Below, one piece after another: positions 1 to 12,100 of a stretch of DNA of 64,000 nt. This DNA comes from Manihot esculenta (Eukaryota > Streptophyta > Magnoliopsida > Malpighiales > Euphorbiaceae). The stretch lies in contig NC_035164.2 of assembly GCF_001659605.2 (NCBI RefSeq), positions 6,036,543 to 6,100,542 of the forward strand, written 5' to 3'. How positions within the stretch are numbered: position 1 is the first letter of the stretch; every line of letters starts with the position of its first letter. Position numbers and translations under genes: made by a program. The notes under the pieces were generated by a model. The model had not been told where the DNA came from, made no database searches, and worked only from the letters and a program-made list of their open reading frames with translations.

Positions 1-400
1 ACGATGCCCATCAACTTGCTGAAAAACTTGATTCTCACATAAAACCAGAACCAATACCCCAAAATCTCAAGAAACCTAAAAAAATGCAATTCAAACTGGA
101 TCAAGTCGAGTTTTTACATGGATAGGCTACAATCAAAATGGTAGTTTACAGAAATAAGATATCCAGAATGTTTAAACAGTAGAGTCAGGTTATGTCTTTA
201 ATGTAGAAGACTTAGTCCCTAAAAGAACAGATGCAACAGGAGGTAATGTTGGGTCTAGTAAGTTAGAAAAAAAATTAGAAATGGCCATTTAGAGTCTCGA
301 AGGTTATTCGTCCAGGATCTTATAAGAATATTTAGGTTCTTATAAGAAAGGATCAAGTTAGATGGTTGAGTCATTCCCCACTCTTAGAATATTTTTAATT
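1..400 (+). pseudogene. Tat-lineage Ty3/gypsy integrase C-terminal remnant (copy C)
   Basis: Conceptual translation in shifting frames gives the tail of a retrotransposon integrase. A piece reading like QFKLDQVEFL is followed by a segment like VSKVIRPGSYK, the usual shape of the post-core region of plant Tat-type integrases. Several stops and frame changes make it non-functional. The same order of peptides, including the shared ILSIIVN after the stop, occurs on the minus strand near 62390-62510 (copy B), which identifies the two as one family. The rest of the element lies left of the window. The tandem array and LTR that follow fit its 3' end. Confidence 0.65.
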
Positions 401-479
401 TGAGAAAATTTTATCAATAATAGTTAACAATGTATTTTTCATGTGTTGTGTTATTCAGTGACAAGGGATGATGGGGTTA

Positions 480-2040
480 CCTTTTTCAAAAGGATTAAAG
501 AGCATTAATTAAAGGCCACAAGGCAGGTTTTTCTAGGCCATAATCTAGGTGTTAGTCCTGCTAAAGAAGGCATCTTATACCTGGCCACAAGGCGAGTTTT
601 GTCAGACCAATTTGGGTGTTAGTCCCGCTAAATAAGGCATCTTATGTCATGCTACAAGGTGGGTTTCGCCAAGCCATAATCCGGGTATTACTCCCACTAA
701 ATAAGGTATCTTATGTCAAGCCACAAGGCGGGTTCCACCAAGCTATAATTCGGGTGTTAGTCTCACTAAATAAGATATCTTATGCCAAGGCTATAAGGCG
801 GGTTTCGCTAGACCATAATCTGGGTGTTACTCCCGCTAAACAAGACATCTTATGTCAGGTCACAATGCGGGTTTCACTAGGCCATAATCCGGGTCTTAGT
901 TCTACTAAATAAGGCATTTTATGCCAAGGCCACAAGATAGGTTCCGCTAGGCTATAATCCAGGTATTAGTGCCGCTAAACAAGGTATTCTATGACAAGGA
1001 CACAAGGCGGATTTCACCAGGCTATATGACCTGGTGTTAGTCCCACTTCACAAAAAGTTTAAAAAGGTATTTTATGCCAAGGCCATGAGGCGGGTATCTG
1101 TCAGGCCACATGACTGGGCGATTAGTCCCGTTAACTAAGGCAAATTTCTATTGTTTCGCCATGCTTATAATTTGAGTGTTAGCCCCGCTACTTAAGGCAT
1201 TTTATGCCAAGTCCATAAGGCGAGTATCTGTCAGGCCACATGATCGGATGATTAGTCTCGTTAACTAAAGCAAATTTTTGTCGAAAAGCGCCACAAGACG
1301 GGTATCTACAAGGTGGGTCTTTGGGCATTAGTCCCAAAATACTAAGGCAAATTTCTACTGAAAAGTACCACAAGGCGGATATCCGCCAAGCGAGTCTTCG
1401 GGCCTTAGTCCCAAAAGACTAAGGCAAATTTCTACCAAAAAGTGCCACAAGGCAGGTATCTGCTAGGTGAGTCTTCGGGTATTAGTTCCAAAAGACTAAA
1501 GTAAATTTTTGCCGAAAAGTGCCATAAGGCGGGTATCCGCTAGGCGATTCTTCGGGTATTAGTCTCAAAAGACTAAGGCACATTTCTGCCAGGAAGTGTC
1601 ACAAGGCGAGTATCTGCTAGGCGAGTCTTCGGGCGTTTGTCCCAAAAGACAAAGGCAAGTTTCTGCCAAAAATCACCACAAGGCGAGTAACCACTAGACG
1701 AGTCTTTGGGCGTTAGTCCCAAAAGACTAAGATAAATTTATGCTGAAAAGTGCTACAAGGAACATAACTGCTAGGCGAGTCTTTGAATGTTAGTCCTAAA
1801 AGACAAATGCAAGTTTCTGCAGAAAAGCGCCACAAGACGGATAACCGCTAGGCGAGTCTTCGGCGTTAGTCCTAAAAAGACAAAGGCCAGTTTTCTACTG
1901 AAAAGCACCACAAGGCGGGTAACTGCTAGGCGAGTCTTCGGATGCTAGTCCCAAATGATAGAGGCGTGTTTCTGTCAAAAAGCGCCACAAGGCGAGTAAC
2001 CGCCAGGCCACATGTCTAGATGTTAATCTCGTTCTATAAA
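480..2040 (+). repeat. Tandem array in the 3' region of Tat copy C (about 69-bp then 77-bp units)
   Basis: About twenty degenerate tandem units lie head to tail. From 480 to about 1190 the units are near 69 bp and contain CCACAAGGCGGGTTTCGCC and GGTGTTAGTCCCGCTAAAT. From about 1290 to 2000 they are near 77 bp and contain GCCACAAGGCGGGTATCTGC and TAGTCCCAAAAGACTAAGG. The array sits between the integrase tail and the LTR. Arrays in this position are a known trait of Tat/Ogre-type elements. Related units occur on the other strand at 61690-62275. Open frames across it only translate the repeat. Confidence 0.85.
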
Positions 2041-2360
2041 ATTTTCAAGTTATTTATAGCCACTAAGTAATCGGGTGTTAACCTCTTAACAAACTTTTAA
2101 GGAGACCATTTAAGTCCTATTGATAATAATTGGACGAGAGTATGGTCGAATACCAAGTATATAAACTCTTAGCAAAAATAATGACGAAGAGTATAAAAGA
2201 AAAGATTTCTCATTAAAAATGAAAAATTATAAAATAGAGCAATCATCATATATGGGCAGAGTAGGAAAAGCAACGCGAGCATGGAAGGCCAATCTAAATA
2301 GGCCATATGCCCTAGATTGTGAAGAAAATTGTCACCTTCGAATCCAAAGAATCGAATATC
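2041..2360. other. Untranslated region between tandem array and LTR of Tat copy C
   Basis: This stretch lies between the last tandem unit and the polypurine tract. I see no coding potential. In copies A and B an extra antisense gene occupies this position, and it is missing here. Confidence 0.5.
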
Positions 2361-2374
2361 AGCGGGAGGACTTC
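2361..2374 (+). other. Polypurine tract of Tat copy C
   Basis: AGCGGGAGGACTTC ends immediately before the TG of the LTR. Copy B has the matching GGGGAGATTTC before its LTR on the minus strand. It would prime plus-strand DNA synthesis. Confidence 0.55.
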
Positions 2375-2866
2375 TGATATAGCACAATAATCACCCAATG
2401 TAAGCCATGTGCTAGCACTCGAAAACATGGCTATGTGGTAAGAGTTTGATCAGAAGATACTTAGTCCCACCGAAGGAAAAGCAGGCCCAGACACTTAAGC
2501 TCTTCATCAAGGCTCGCCATCTCAACTACGAGGCGAGACTCCGTGAGAAGTTATTGTTAGATAACGCAATCCAGCAGATCTCTATACGCCTATAATTACG
2601 TAATCCCCTATCAATTAGTCAGGACTAATCGAATTTATAGGAGATGTAATAATTAACTTTGTCTCCTTATAGTATAAAAACTAATGATCGCAGAAACTAA
2701 AGTATGCAATTCTTACACAACTACTCTTGAGTTCTAAATAATTCTTTATATTCGTCATTTTCTTGAGTTTACTAACTTGAGTATCGGAGTAGCTGTCATA
2801 AGCACAAAACACCTTACATTCTCTTTTTTATAGAGTGACCAATCGTGACATAGTTTCGTTTCAACA
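2375..2866 (+). mobile_element. 3' LTR of Tat copy C (about 492 bp)
   Basis: The LTR begins TGATATAGCAC and ends near TTTCAACA. It carries a TATA-like AGTATAAAAAC near 2677. It aligns, as reverse complement, with the LTR at 46838-47336 in length, at the start (TGAT), at the TATA region, in ACTTGAGTATCGGAG versus its counterpart, and at the end (CGATTGGT and CGAAAC). The partner LTR is outside the window, so no target duplication can be checked. The 3' edge is uncertain by a few bases because CAACAACA repeats. Confidence 0.6.
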
Positions 2867-3000
2867 ACATCATTTAGTATAAAATTTTTTATTGTAATTT
2901 ATCGTTAATTTTTCTAGATTTAATTTAGTTTTCTTAACTATGATTGTGACAAATTAAAAAGATTTGATTTTACTATCAAATATTCAAAATTTTGAATAAA

Positions 3001-3364
3001 AGGTTCCTATATTTCACGAAAAATATTTTTCAGAAAAACATTTTGCAGAAAAACATTTTGCATATTTTCTAGAGTTTAGAGTATTCGAAAAATTTAGTTA
3101 ATAAAAAAAATTTTTCTGATCAAAGAAAAAAATAAGCCATTTTGAGGAAAATAAATTTCTATTTTAAAAAGAAAAAGTCATTTTCCACCTTAATATCATT
3201 ATTAAAATCTCTATATATAAATTTATTAATAAATTTTATTTTTTAAATTAAAATTGAGTAACAAAAAAAAAGTTATCTCATTGAAAAATATTTTTCACGA
3301 AAAATATTTTTCATGAAAAATATTTTTCAAATACAAATTATTTTTTTATAAATAAACGGAACCT
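3001..3364. mobile_element. MITE-like element of about 364 bp
   Basis: The segment starts AGGTTCC and ends GGAACCT, a 7-bp terminal inverted repeat. Inside are repeated short palindromes of the form GAAAAATATTTTTC near both ends (about 3018-3030 and 3285-3330) and AGAAAAACATTTTGC repeated twice. There is no coding capacity. AT-rich foldback elements of this size are common in plants. I could not define a convincing target duplication, so the class is open. Confidence 0.45.
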
Positions 3365-3409
3365 AAATATAATAAACCTTAAACGTTTAAATTTTTTTAT
3401 CGTTTATCG

Positions 3410-3600
3410 AGAAGAAAAGATCACAACTTTACATTTAATCATGATTATAGTTAAAACTTTTAATTTTGAATGATAAAGTCCCGATTTTTAAATTTATTGA
3501 AATTATAATTAATCTCTAAAATTATTTATCGAATTAAACAAAAAAGTCTAAAATTTATGATGAATCACGATTATAGCTAAAACTTTCAATATTGTGTCTA
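3410..3600. repeat. AT-rich dispersed repeat, copy 1 (inverted relative to 5005-5175)
   Basis: This AT-rich stretch is similar to the reverse complement of 5005-5175. Shared blocks include ACATTTAATCATGATTATAG-like and TTTAAATTTATTGAAATTATAATTA-like sequence. It is probably a degraded non-autonomous element. No genes are seen in the surrounding AT-rich DNA from 2867 to 4240. Confidence 0.4.
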
Positions 3601-4242
3601 AAATTTTTAACCTTTTTATAATTATAATTGATCCTTAAAGTAATTTTAATTAATTTTAAATTAGTACATATGTCATGCTATGTGTTATTTATTTATTATT
3701 TTTAACAATTAATTGAATTCCAAATACATATATACACTCCTGAATTTTATAAAAAAAAATTCTCATGACATACTAAAATTTGAAAACATTATATTACACA
3801 ACTAAATTATTCAAAAATATAATTAAGATGATATTACAATTTTAATACAATATAGTATAGACTATAAATGCACTAATTTATATTTGTAAGACTTAATTAT
3901 CGTATAATTTCACAATTAGTAGTGAATAACATAATAATAACAATCATATACACGGTATATATTTTAAAATTGAAACTCATCCTATGATTTCTACACTCAA
4001 AGAATTTTATCTTTGAATTTAAATTAATTTAAAAATGATATAAAAAATTCGTGCTATCTGCATATTGCGATTTTAAAATTATCTTAATTTCATTTTTAAA
4101 TAGTTTAAACGTGTAATGTGACATTTTCAAAATTTAAGGTGCTATCAAATTTTTCTGATAAAGTTTAAGGGTATGAATATGAATTCCACTATTAATTAAA
4201 TTTATATAAATAATCATTTAACTCTACTTAACTAGAGTGAGC

Positions 4243-4667
4243 AGTATTCGGTTCAAACTGAAAAAACCGACCGAACTGAACCGATTTAAAATTTTAGTTT
4301 AGTTTTTTATATATTTTAGTTCGGTTCGGTTTTTAATTTCAAAAAATTCAGTTATTTCGGTTCGGTTCAGTTTTGATCAGAAAAAACTGGAAAAATCGAA
4401 CCGAACCGATTAGTGATAATAATATATTTTTTCAATAATATAGAGAAATTAAATCATATTAAAATTAAAATATTTTAATTAAATTTTAAAATATTAAAAA
4501 TAAAGTGTAAAAAATAAAAAAATTATTAAAAATCAAAACCGATCAAACCGAATCAGACCGGTTCGGTTCGATTCAGTTTCTGACCAAAATCGGTTCGGTT
4601 CGGTTTTCATAAACACTAAAATTTTGGTTTTCGGTTTATTCGGTTTGGTTCGGTTCAAAACCGAATT
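4243..4667. repeat. Foldback repeat rich in GGTTCGGTT
   Basis: Both halves contain clustered GGTTCGGTTCGGTT and its complement AACCGAACCGA. The left edge (TTCGGTTCAAACTG) and right edge (CGGTTCAAAACCGAA) can pair, making an imperfect long foldback with an AT-rich middle. Such CGGTT-rich interspersed repeats are frequent in dicot intergenic DNA. I see no open frame and cannot assign a transposon superfamily. Confidence 0.5.
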
Positions 4668-5004
4668 AAAATTAGTTAGACTTAACCATATACCCTAAAA
4701 TAATTTAAATCTTATTGTCCTAACCCCTAATTTAAACTTTAAAACCCTAATTTAAAATTAGTTAGACTTACACATTTATTCAAAATAAATATTTCATATT
4801 TTAAATTAAAAATTAGAATAAAAAGTGCTAAGAGGTTTTAGAGCATGTGATTAATTAGAGTTAGATGATTTTTTACATAGATATAACTAATCATTAAAAA
4901 TGATAAATAAATAACTCATGATAAGTGATTTAATTTAAAATTGATTAAAATTATTTTAAACGTGGGCTATAATTATAAAAAAGTTAAAAAACTTTTGATA
5001 TGAT

Positions 5005-5175
5005 ATCGAAAATTGTGATTATAATCGTAATTAAATGTAAAATTTTAGATTTTTATGTTTAATTTAATAAATTATCTTAAAAATTAGTTATAATTATTAT
5101 AAATTTAAAAATTAAAATTTTATTATTTAAAATTAAAAATTTTAATTATAATTGCGTGATTAATCGCAGAATAAA
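5005..5175. repeat. AT-rich dispersed repeat, copy 2
   Basis: This is the inverted partner of 3410-3600. It contains GTGATTATAATCGTAATTAA and blocks of TAAAATTAAAA. The arms are too diverged and too far apart (about 1.4 kb) to look like one recent element. The DNA on to 5700 is AT-rich without genes. Confidence 0.4.
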
Positions 5176-5718
5176 AAGTTTAAAGGAGGATTACAACTAA
5201 ATTTTTAAATTTTAGAAAATTTATTAATTTGTACCTATAATTTTTAAATTCAATTAATTTTTTTTATTATTTTAAAATACAATTATTTAAGATTTTTATA
5301 GATATAGAATTATATAAATATAACAAATGACCTTTTAAATTTAATTTAAATATTTTAAACAAGGTTTTTCCTATTTTATTATTTTAAATTATTTAATAAT
5401 ATAATTTAAAATATTAATAAAAAATTAAATAGTTACATTTTTTAAAATAATAAAAGTTTTTTTAATTGTCTTAAAAATTACCGTAACACATTAATAAGTT
5501 TTTTAAAAGCTCAACAAAATAATAATAATTCTCCCAAAGTTTAAAAAACTAACAAAATAGGATGAAAAAACGAGTGGGCTGACAAATCCAATGCGGCCCT
5601 AGGCAAACCATTAAAGGAATAAAAAACAGCAATTTGGAAACAAAGCGACCTGCCGTTTAAACAATCTCATCCCTCATCCTCGGAATCGTAGTTCCTCTCC
5701 TCGTACAACTTCTCGTTC

Positions 5719-5725
5719 TATAAAT
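5719..5725 (+). promoter_or_regulatory. TATA box of the FPA gene
   Basis: TATAAAT lies 158 bp upstream of the FPA start codon. A CT-rich leader typical of plant 5'UTRs follows. Transcription would be expected to start near 5750. Confidence 0.6.
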
Positions 5726-5876
5726 GCGAAAAATCTCACCTCTTCTCCTCGTAGATTTTCTCTCCTCTCTTCTTTCTTTACAATTTTCCTTTTCCAATCT
5801 CTATTAAAATCAAACAACAAAATCTTATTTAATTTCTTTATTTAGCCAAACCCTAATTCCTTGTCGATTTGTAACA

Positions 5877-6161
5877 ATGGCACCCCCAATCAAATCCAGC
5901 AAAGTAGGTTACAAGGAATTGGACGAGCTCGAGTCTCCCTCGAACAGCCTGTGGGTGGGGAATTTGGGCGCTGACGTATCGGATTCGGATCTTATGGGAG
6001 TATTTGCAAAGTACGGTGCTCTTGATAGCGTCACTACTTATACGTCTAGGAGCTATGCGTTCTTATATTTCAAACGCGTAGAAGACGCTGCAGCGGCGAA
6101 GGAGGCGCTTCAAGGGACGATTTTGCGTGGGAGCCCTTTGAAGATCGAGTTTGCGAGACCG
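5877..6161 (+). CDS. FPA: FPA exon 1: N-terminus and RRM1
   Basis: Codes for residues 1-95. RRM1 has RNP2 LWVGNL at 25-30 and RNP1 SYAFLYF at 59-65. The donor is G|GTTTGTTG after GCGAGACCG. Reading through the donor stays open to a stop at 6401. Confidence 0.93.
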
Positions 6162-9100
6162 GTTTGTTGTTCTCATCTTTGCGTCTCGTTAGGTCGATTT
6201 TGGTCGTTGTTGTTTGGTATAATTATTTTTATTCGGTCTGTGAATTGTTTAATTTGTGTAATAATGATTGATTTTTTTCAGCATTTCAGATTTTTTGTGT
6301 GTCTTCTGGAACGTGAAAGTTCTTTTCCCCGTAGTCCAAAAATCATCATCCTTTTTGCGTTGCAATTATTACTCCTCCTTTTTGGGTTCCGATCCAAATA
6401 ATCATCCCAAAATGATGAATATAACAAAATAACTGAGAATAAACTGGATAATGATTTTAATTTGGTATTAATATCACATGCATCTGGCGTTCATCAGTTG
6501 CTTGTCGATTAAGTCGACAAAAGAAGGGGGAAAATGGTGAATTTCCCAAGCTAAATGATACTTTAAGCATTACCCTAATTTCAATTTTGGTGTTTCGGAT
6601 CTAATCTGCGATTATAGGTCGTACAAAATATTGGGTTGAGATTTTTAATGAACTAACCATGTAACGAGATTAATGAATTGGATACATAAGAGATGTTCCT
6701 AGTATCGATTATTGGTTTAAACTTTGGATAACGAAAAGTAGAAAAAGGGGAACCCTGTCAATTACATTTCAAGTCTTATACAATGGGTTCAAGGTAAAGA
6801 CATGAAGAAAGCTACATGACGTCCATAATTCAGATGATAAGAATTCATTGGCGTATAAAATGATCTTTTTCTCTTCCCAGCAGCAATTGTTAACGCATGC
6901 TATCCTCAAAATTTGAAAATATAACCCACAGAAGAAGCTACTACTGCCTAGTTGTCTAAAGCTCTGATATTTTGAAATTATCTTTATCTTTAATCAACAA
7001 TTCATATGGTCAATACACTAGTACACTAGTTACAATTATCTGTTTTGGGGACTAAGTCTCAGCCAATTAACTCTTTGGTGAGCCTTAGTGTTGGGTATTA
7101 CATGTGGAATGCCAATCATTATTTAGTAGTCTAATAAGTAATCATGATTTAAATATAGAATACTGAAATTCTGAATCATGACCTGTTCCCTTTATTGTGT
7201 GCCCTGTTGGGCGAGCATAACTTCTTTGATGTATATGTCAGTAGAAACTTTTTCTATATTAAATAGAAATATGCTCACTCATTATGAGCTTGACCCTCTA
7301 AAGCTAATTTGTATTAGATCTGATGTTTTCTTTCTATTGGAAACACATGCCTTTCATGAGTGTATGGAGTTTGTGGGAGTTTTGCGTAAAAGTTCAACTA
7401 ATCAACATCAACTAAGCTTTAATACCAACATAGTTGGGGTTGGTGTAAGAATTACTATCAGTAATTCTAGTTTTTCTCTTTTGTTTGAAAATTGCTTGTA
7501 AATGAAGTTGTAATTCTTGTATACCATACCGCCAAATGAACTTGGCTTCCTGAGTCTTATGCACGGGGAGGGGATTAGGTGTTATACAGTCTTACGAGAA
7601 TGACTTCCCTGGGACTGAATTACATGATCGAGCGCCATTACTCAAAATTTTGACTTTTTAGTATGTCTATATTGCCTATCTGCATGTACAGCCCTATTTT
7701 CACCTCGTGGCATGGATAAGGGGAATCATAAATAACCTGTTCAAGGTACTGCAGGACGGAATTAAGTGAGACAAAGAAGCACACAGCAAGGTCCTGTGTT
7801 TCCCCTACGTTTCCATTGTCTTGCTTAGGACAAATTCTTATATAAAGCCATTGGGAAAAGGGAAAAAAGCTTCCTTCACTTATATTTCCAACTTGCCTTG
7901 AAAAAATTTCCCTTGATAATATTACATCCTGGTGTGTTCAATGGAAGCATAGCGATGTGCTTGATGTAATTTTGTTTCAAGCCCATATATTGATTTTATA
8001 TGGATCTACAAGAGATTGGTACAAGTGTCCATGGATGTTGCAGGAGATTTCTGCATTTGCTCATTTATAATAAGGTTGTTATTTGTACTGAAGCATCCCA
8101 GGATGTGTTAATTCCCGCCAAAAGATGCACAAAGGGAGGAGCTCTTTAGATGCTAAGTTAAAGTATCATGTTTTCGCTGTTAACAAAGTAATACATGTAT
8201 ATGGTGCAAAGTTTAATGAATGAATATTACATGAATACAAGCATATGGGTCTAACTTGTCTATTTGGGTAGGGTTTACCTAACAGATGCTAAACAGCTAA
8301 TGCAACAAAAATTACCCTTCTGTAGTTTATTGCTTCTCTCCAATGCATGATTACAACAATTTGGCTATTGACATGCTTAAATAAGAGTTTTGGTTTTCTA
8401 CAGTTAACCTGTTTTGTAATAAAAATAATGGATTAAGTTGTAAAAAGTTTCCATAGTAAGCCACCAAGTTTTTCAATTATGACAATTCCAAACTCATCAG
8501 AAAGATTTTTCAATAGATTGTTGTATTCTTGTGATAATATTTGTAATGCATCCCTTTTCAATTGTGTTCTTCTGGACCTCTTTTTATCCAAGAGAAGTTG
8601 AAAAAGTATTTATTTGTTTAGATACTTTGTTATGTTTCCTGAAGGCACCTGAAAAAATTTTTAAGAACAACAATTTTATCCTTTTAGTATGAAAAGTTTG
8701 TTTGGCTCAAAGATCATTATTGATTTCTTTAGAATAATGTTCTTGGCAAGTTGTCATAAAATAAGAAATACAGATCGTATTTTAGAATTTGAATTGTCTT
8801 AATGATGCTTGCAAATGATAATTTGTAAGAAATATGGGATAGGTGGAGAAGGATAAGCTCTTTGCATGGACTTGATTCTAGAAATCACATTCACTCTTAT
8901 TTTTCCATTTTCATTTTTCATCATACAACTTTTTCTTACTGCTGTATCTAGGAAACCTCAATGAACACACTATTTGTGCCCTCATTGTAGCTGCAAACTC
9001 ATGTTCTCTTCTTCTTCTTCTTCTTCTTCTTTTTCCCCCCTTCTTTTCTAATTCTTTAGTTTTACAAGGGAGTTTGTCTTTTTGACCCAAAGGTCTTGGT

Positions 9101-12100
9101 AATTCTGTTGGTCTATTGTGGACAAGAAAATTCTGCCAGAGTGACTTCCCTTTGGAGATTGTTAGGGCCCACTCATATCCCCACTTCTGATATGGTTAAT
9201 CCTTTTTTGATTAACAGAAAAAGCTTGTATTTTGTGATTTGTATCCAAGTACAGGTGCTTCAATGTGTTTCTGGGATGGTTTTATTAAGTTATAGTGAAG
9301 AGATCAAGTAATGGAGATTGAAAGGGACAGTTGCTTGGGGGGCCATTGCTGAAACTTATTTGGCTATTGCAGCATGCTTAATTTATGGACACACACACAT
9401 GCGCACGCAATACCTTTTCCCCATGCTAGTATTGCTCCTTTTCTTTTGGGCTAAAACATCAGGCTTGCCTGTTCAGCAATTATATTATATTCCCTACCTT
9501 GTTTAGTCATATGACTCTTGGTTCAGAATAAAGAATTTGATTCAATGAGTGGTTTTTAGTGGATTTTGGAATTATTCCAATGGTGCAATCTTAGGGTACT
9601 TCTTATGGTCTTAATCAATTCTGTTTTCAGGCCAAGCCCTGCAAGCATCTGTGGGTGGGTGGATTCAGCCCAGCAATTTCTAAGGAACAGTTGGAAGAAG
9701 AGTTTCTTAAGTTTGGTACAATTGAAGAATTTAAGTTTCATAGAGACCGGAATACTGCTTTTATCGAGTATGTCAAACTGGAAGATGCTTTAGAAGCCAT
9801 GAGAAATATGAATGGGAAGCGGATTGGCGGTGACCTGATACGTGTGGATTTCCTTCGTTCACAATCCTTGAGAAGGGTAAGTTGATTTCTTGAGAATATT
9901 TAATGCACTTCTCAAAGGTCTAATGTGTAGCTGATGGGATCCATATCTAAAACTATTCAGAATGGGATAAACTATGGTAGAAATAGGTCAAGTTGAACAA
10001 AGCTTGCCTGTTTGGATGTTTTTCTCTTCAATTTTCTTTTCATGCAAACTGTTTTATTTATTTGACTCTAATTTATGGATTAGTCTTGTGTTGATGTAAC
10101 ATGAATGGCATATGTGTGGGTAATTTTCGATTACTTCATGTTTATATGTTCCCACTTGAGGAATACTGGACACTGGAACACATAGGCTATCTGCTTTTTC
10201 AAATATTGGTTTCTTCTATTGTATTTATGTATTTCTATCCGGTTAGATAGCTGATGTTACATTTACTGTTTTCGCTGACAGGACCAATTGTATGAGTTTC
10301 GTGATTCCAAAGAGAGTCAGTTTTCTGGAGTAAGACGAACACAGGTGATTGATTCTTGAATGACTTTGGCTATTCTTTCAATTGCATATCTCCTACATTG
10401 TGATTGCCTATTTTCTTAAAGTCACTATTTCTGTCTGACTGCCTGTTTTCTTATTACAATGTATTTTTATGCTGTGATTGGTTGGCTGGTTCTGTCACTT
10501 ATTACCTATCTTACAACTTCTGGTGCGTGCAGTTTTTCAGACTAAAATACTGACCCTGAATCTGGTCAGTTTGGGTTATAGGAAATATATGGATTTTATA
10601 TGGCAATCTTTGTAGAAAGTTTATGTGGCTGATGAATGCTTAAATTGTCATATTCTTAAACTGGCAAATTATAATTATAGTTCACTACATGTTTTTTAAT
10701 TCTTTGTTCTTAATGTTTCAGCCTTCTCAGCTTTTAGGGTGCCGAAGGGAAGGCTTACCCAGTAATGTACTGTGGGTAGGCTATCCTCCATCTGTGCAGA
10801 TTGATGAACAAATGCTTCACAATGCAATGATTCTTTTTGGTGAAATTGAGAGAATTAAGAGCTTTCCATCAAGGCACTATTCCTTTGTAGAGTTCAGAAG
10901 CGTAGATGAAGCTCGGCGTGCTAAAGAAGGCTTGCAGGGGCGCCTTTTCAATGATCCTCGCATCACAATAATGTATTCAAGCAGTGAACTGGCTCCTGGT
11001 AAAGAGTACTCCAGTTTTAGTCCTGGTGTTAAAGGGACAAGGCCAGAGGTTTTTAATGAACATATTTTGGGGTCTAGCCAGCTGGAAATACTGGATCATC
11101 ATCGCACTCTGGGGCTAAATACTTTTCCTGGACCATTAACACCTAGTAATATTCATAGATCAAATGTACCATTACGTCCTTTTGGTGCTCAAGTTGGTTT
11201 TGATGCTGCGCTTTCTAATGCAGAATATAATGATTTGGCTCCACTGCATAGTTTCCGAGATGGGAATCCTAACATTACAATGGGACCTAACTGGAGAAGG
11301 CCATCCCCTCCTCCATCTGGGATTCTTCCTTCTCCAGGTTCAAGGATTAGGCCACCAATGAGGTCAGTGTCTACTGGATGGGATGTGCTTGACCCCAGTC
11401 AGAGGGAACCAAAACGGTCAAGGATTGATTCACCATTGCCCATAGATGATGATTCTTTTGCCTCAAGGAAGATTGACGATCGTGGGTTGGGTTTGGACAA
11501 AGCATATAGGCTTGGTCCAATTGCTGATGGAGGTATCTCAGGTCCATTAATAAATGCTCAAGGTAAGCGTAGTCTTAGTCCAGTTGGTGTAAGGGGTGGT
11601 TTAGGATCTCATCGACGTCAGCTTGGCAATGATTATATATGGCGTGGTATTATTGCCAAGGGTGGAACACCAGTTTGCCATGCTCGTTGTGTCCCTATAG
11701 ATAAAGGGATAGAATCAGAACTGTGAGTATGACTTATCTTGTATGCAATTTTGTATTTGCACGTAAAAAGTATTTGAGATGGTGGATTTGTCTTGCTATA
11801 GTGCATACATGCAGATTTTTCATACAGCAATTTAATTGAGATTTCTGGGGTAATTTTCACCCAAAGTCACTCAACTTCTAGTGGTCACTCAACTTTAATT
11901 TCTTTTTTAAAACCCCTCAAACTTCAATTAAATTTTCATTAAACTACTTCTTACCTATAATTGCAGGATTCTAGGTTAACATGAATTAAAAAAAAAAAAA
12001 AAAACTCTCTTCTATTGTCTATTTTATATTTTTGTTCACTCTATCTAAAAAAAAAAATTACATATTTTCTCTTTTCTCTTCTTCTCTCCCTCCTAAGAAT

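Noticed and set aside
616..912. Open frame of 98 codons in the first tandem array
   Set aside because: It only translates the 69-bp repeat units; the peptide repeats with the DNA and has no domain.
480..2040. Array that might look CRISPR-like
   Set aside because: Units are directly adjacent, degenerate and have no unique spacers, and this is a plant genome; it is a retrotransposon tandem array.
9005..9032. CTT microsatellite in FPA intron 1
   Set aside because: An ordinary simple repeat; noted in the intron entry only.
7178..9506. Open frames in FPA intron 1
   Set aside because: Short, without domain or splice context, and inside an intron bounded by strong FPA splice sites.
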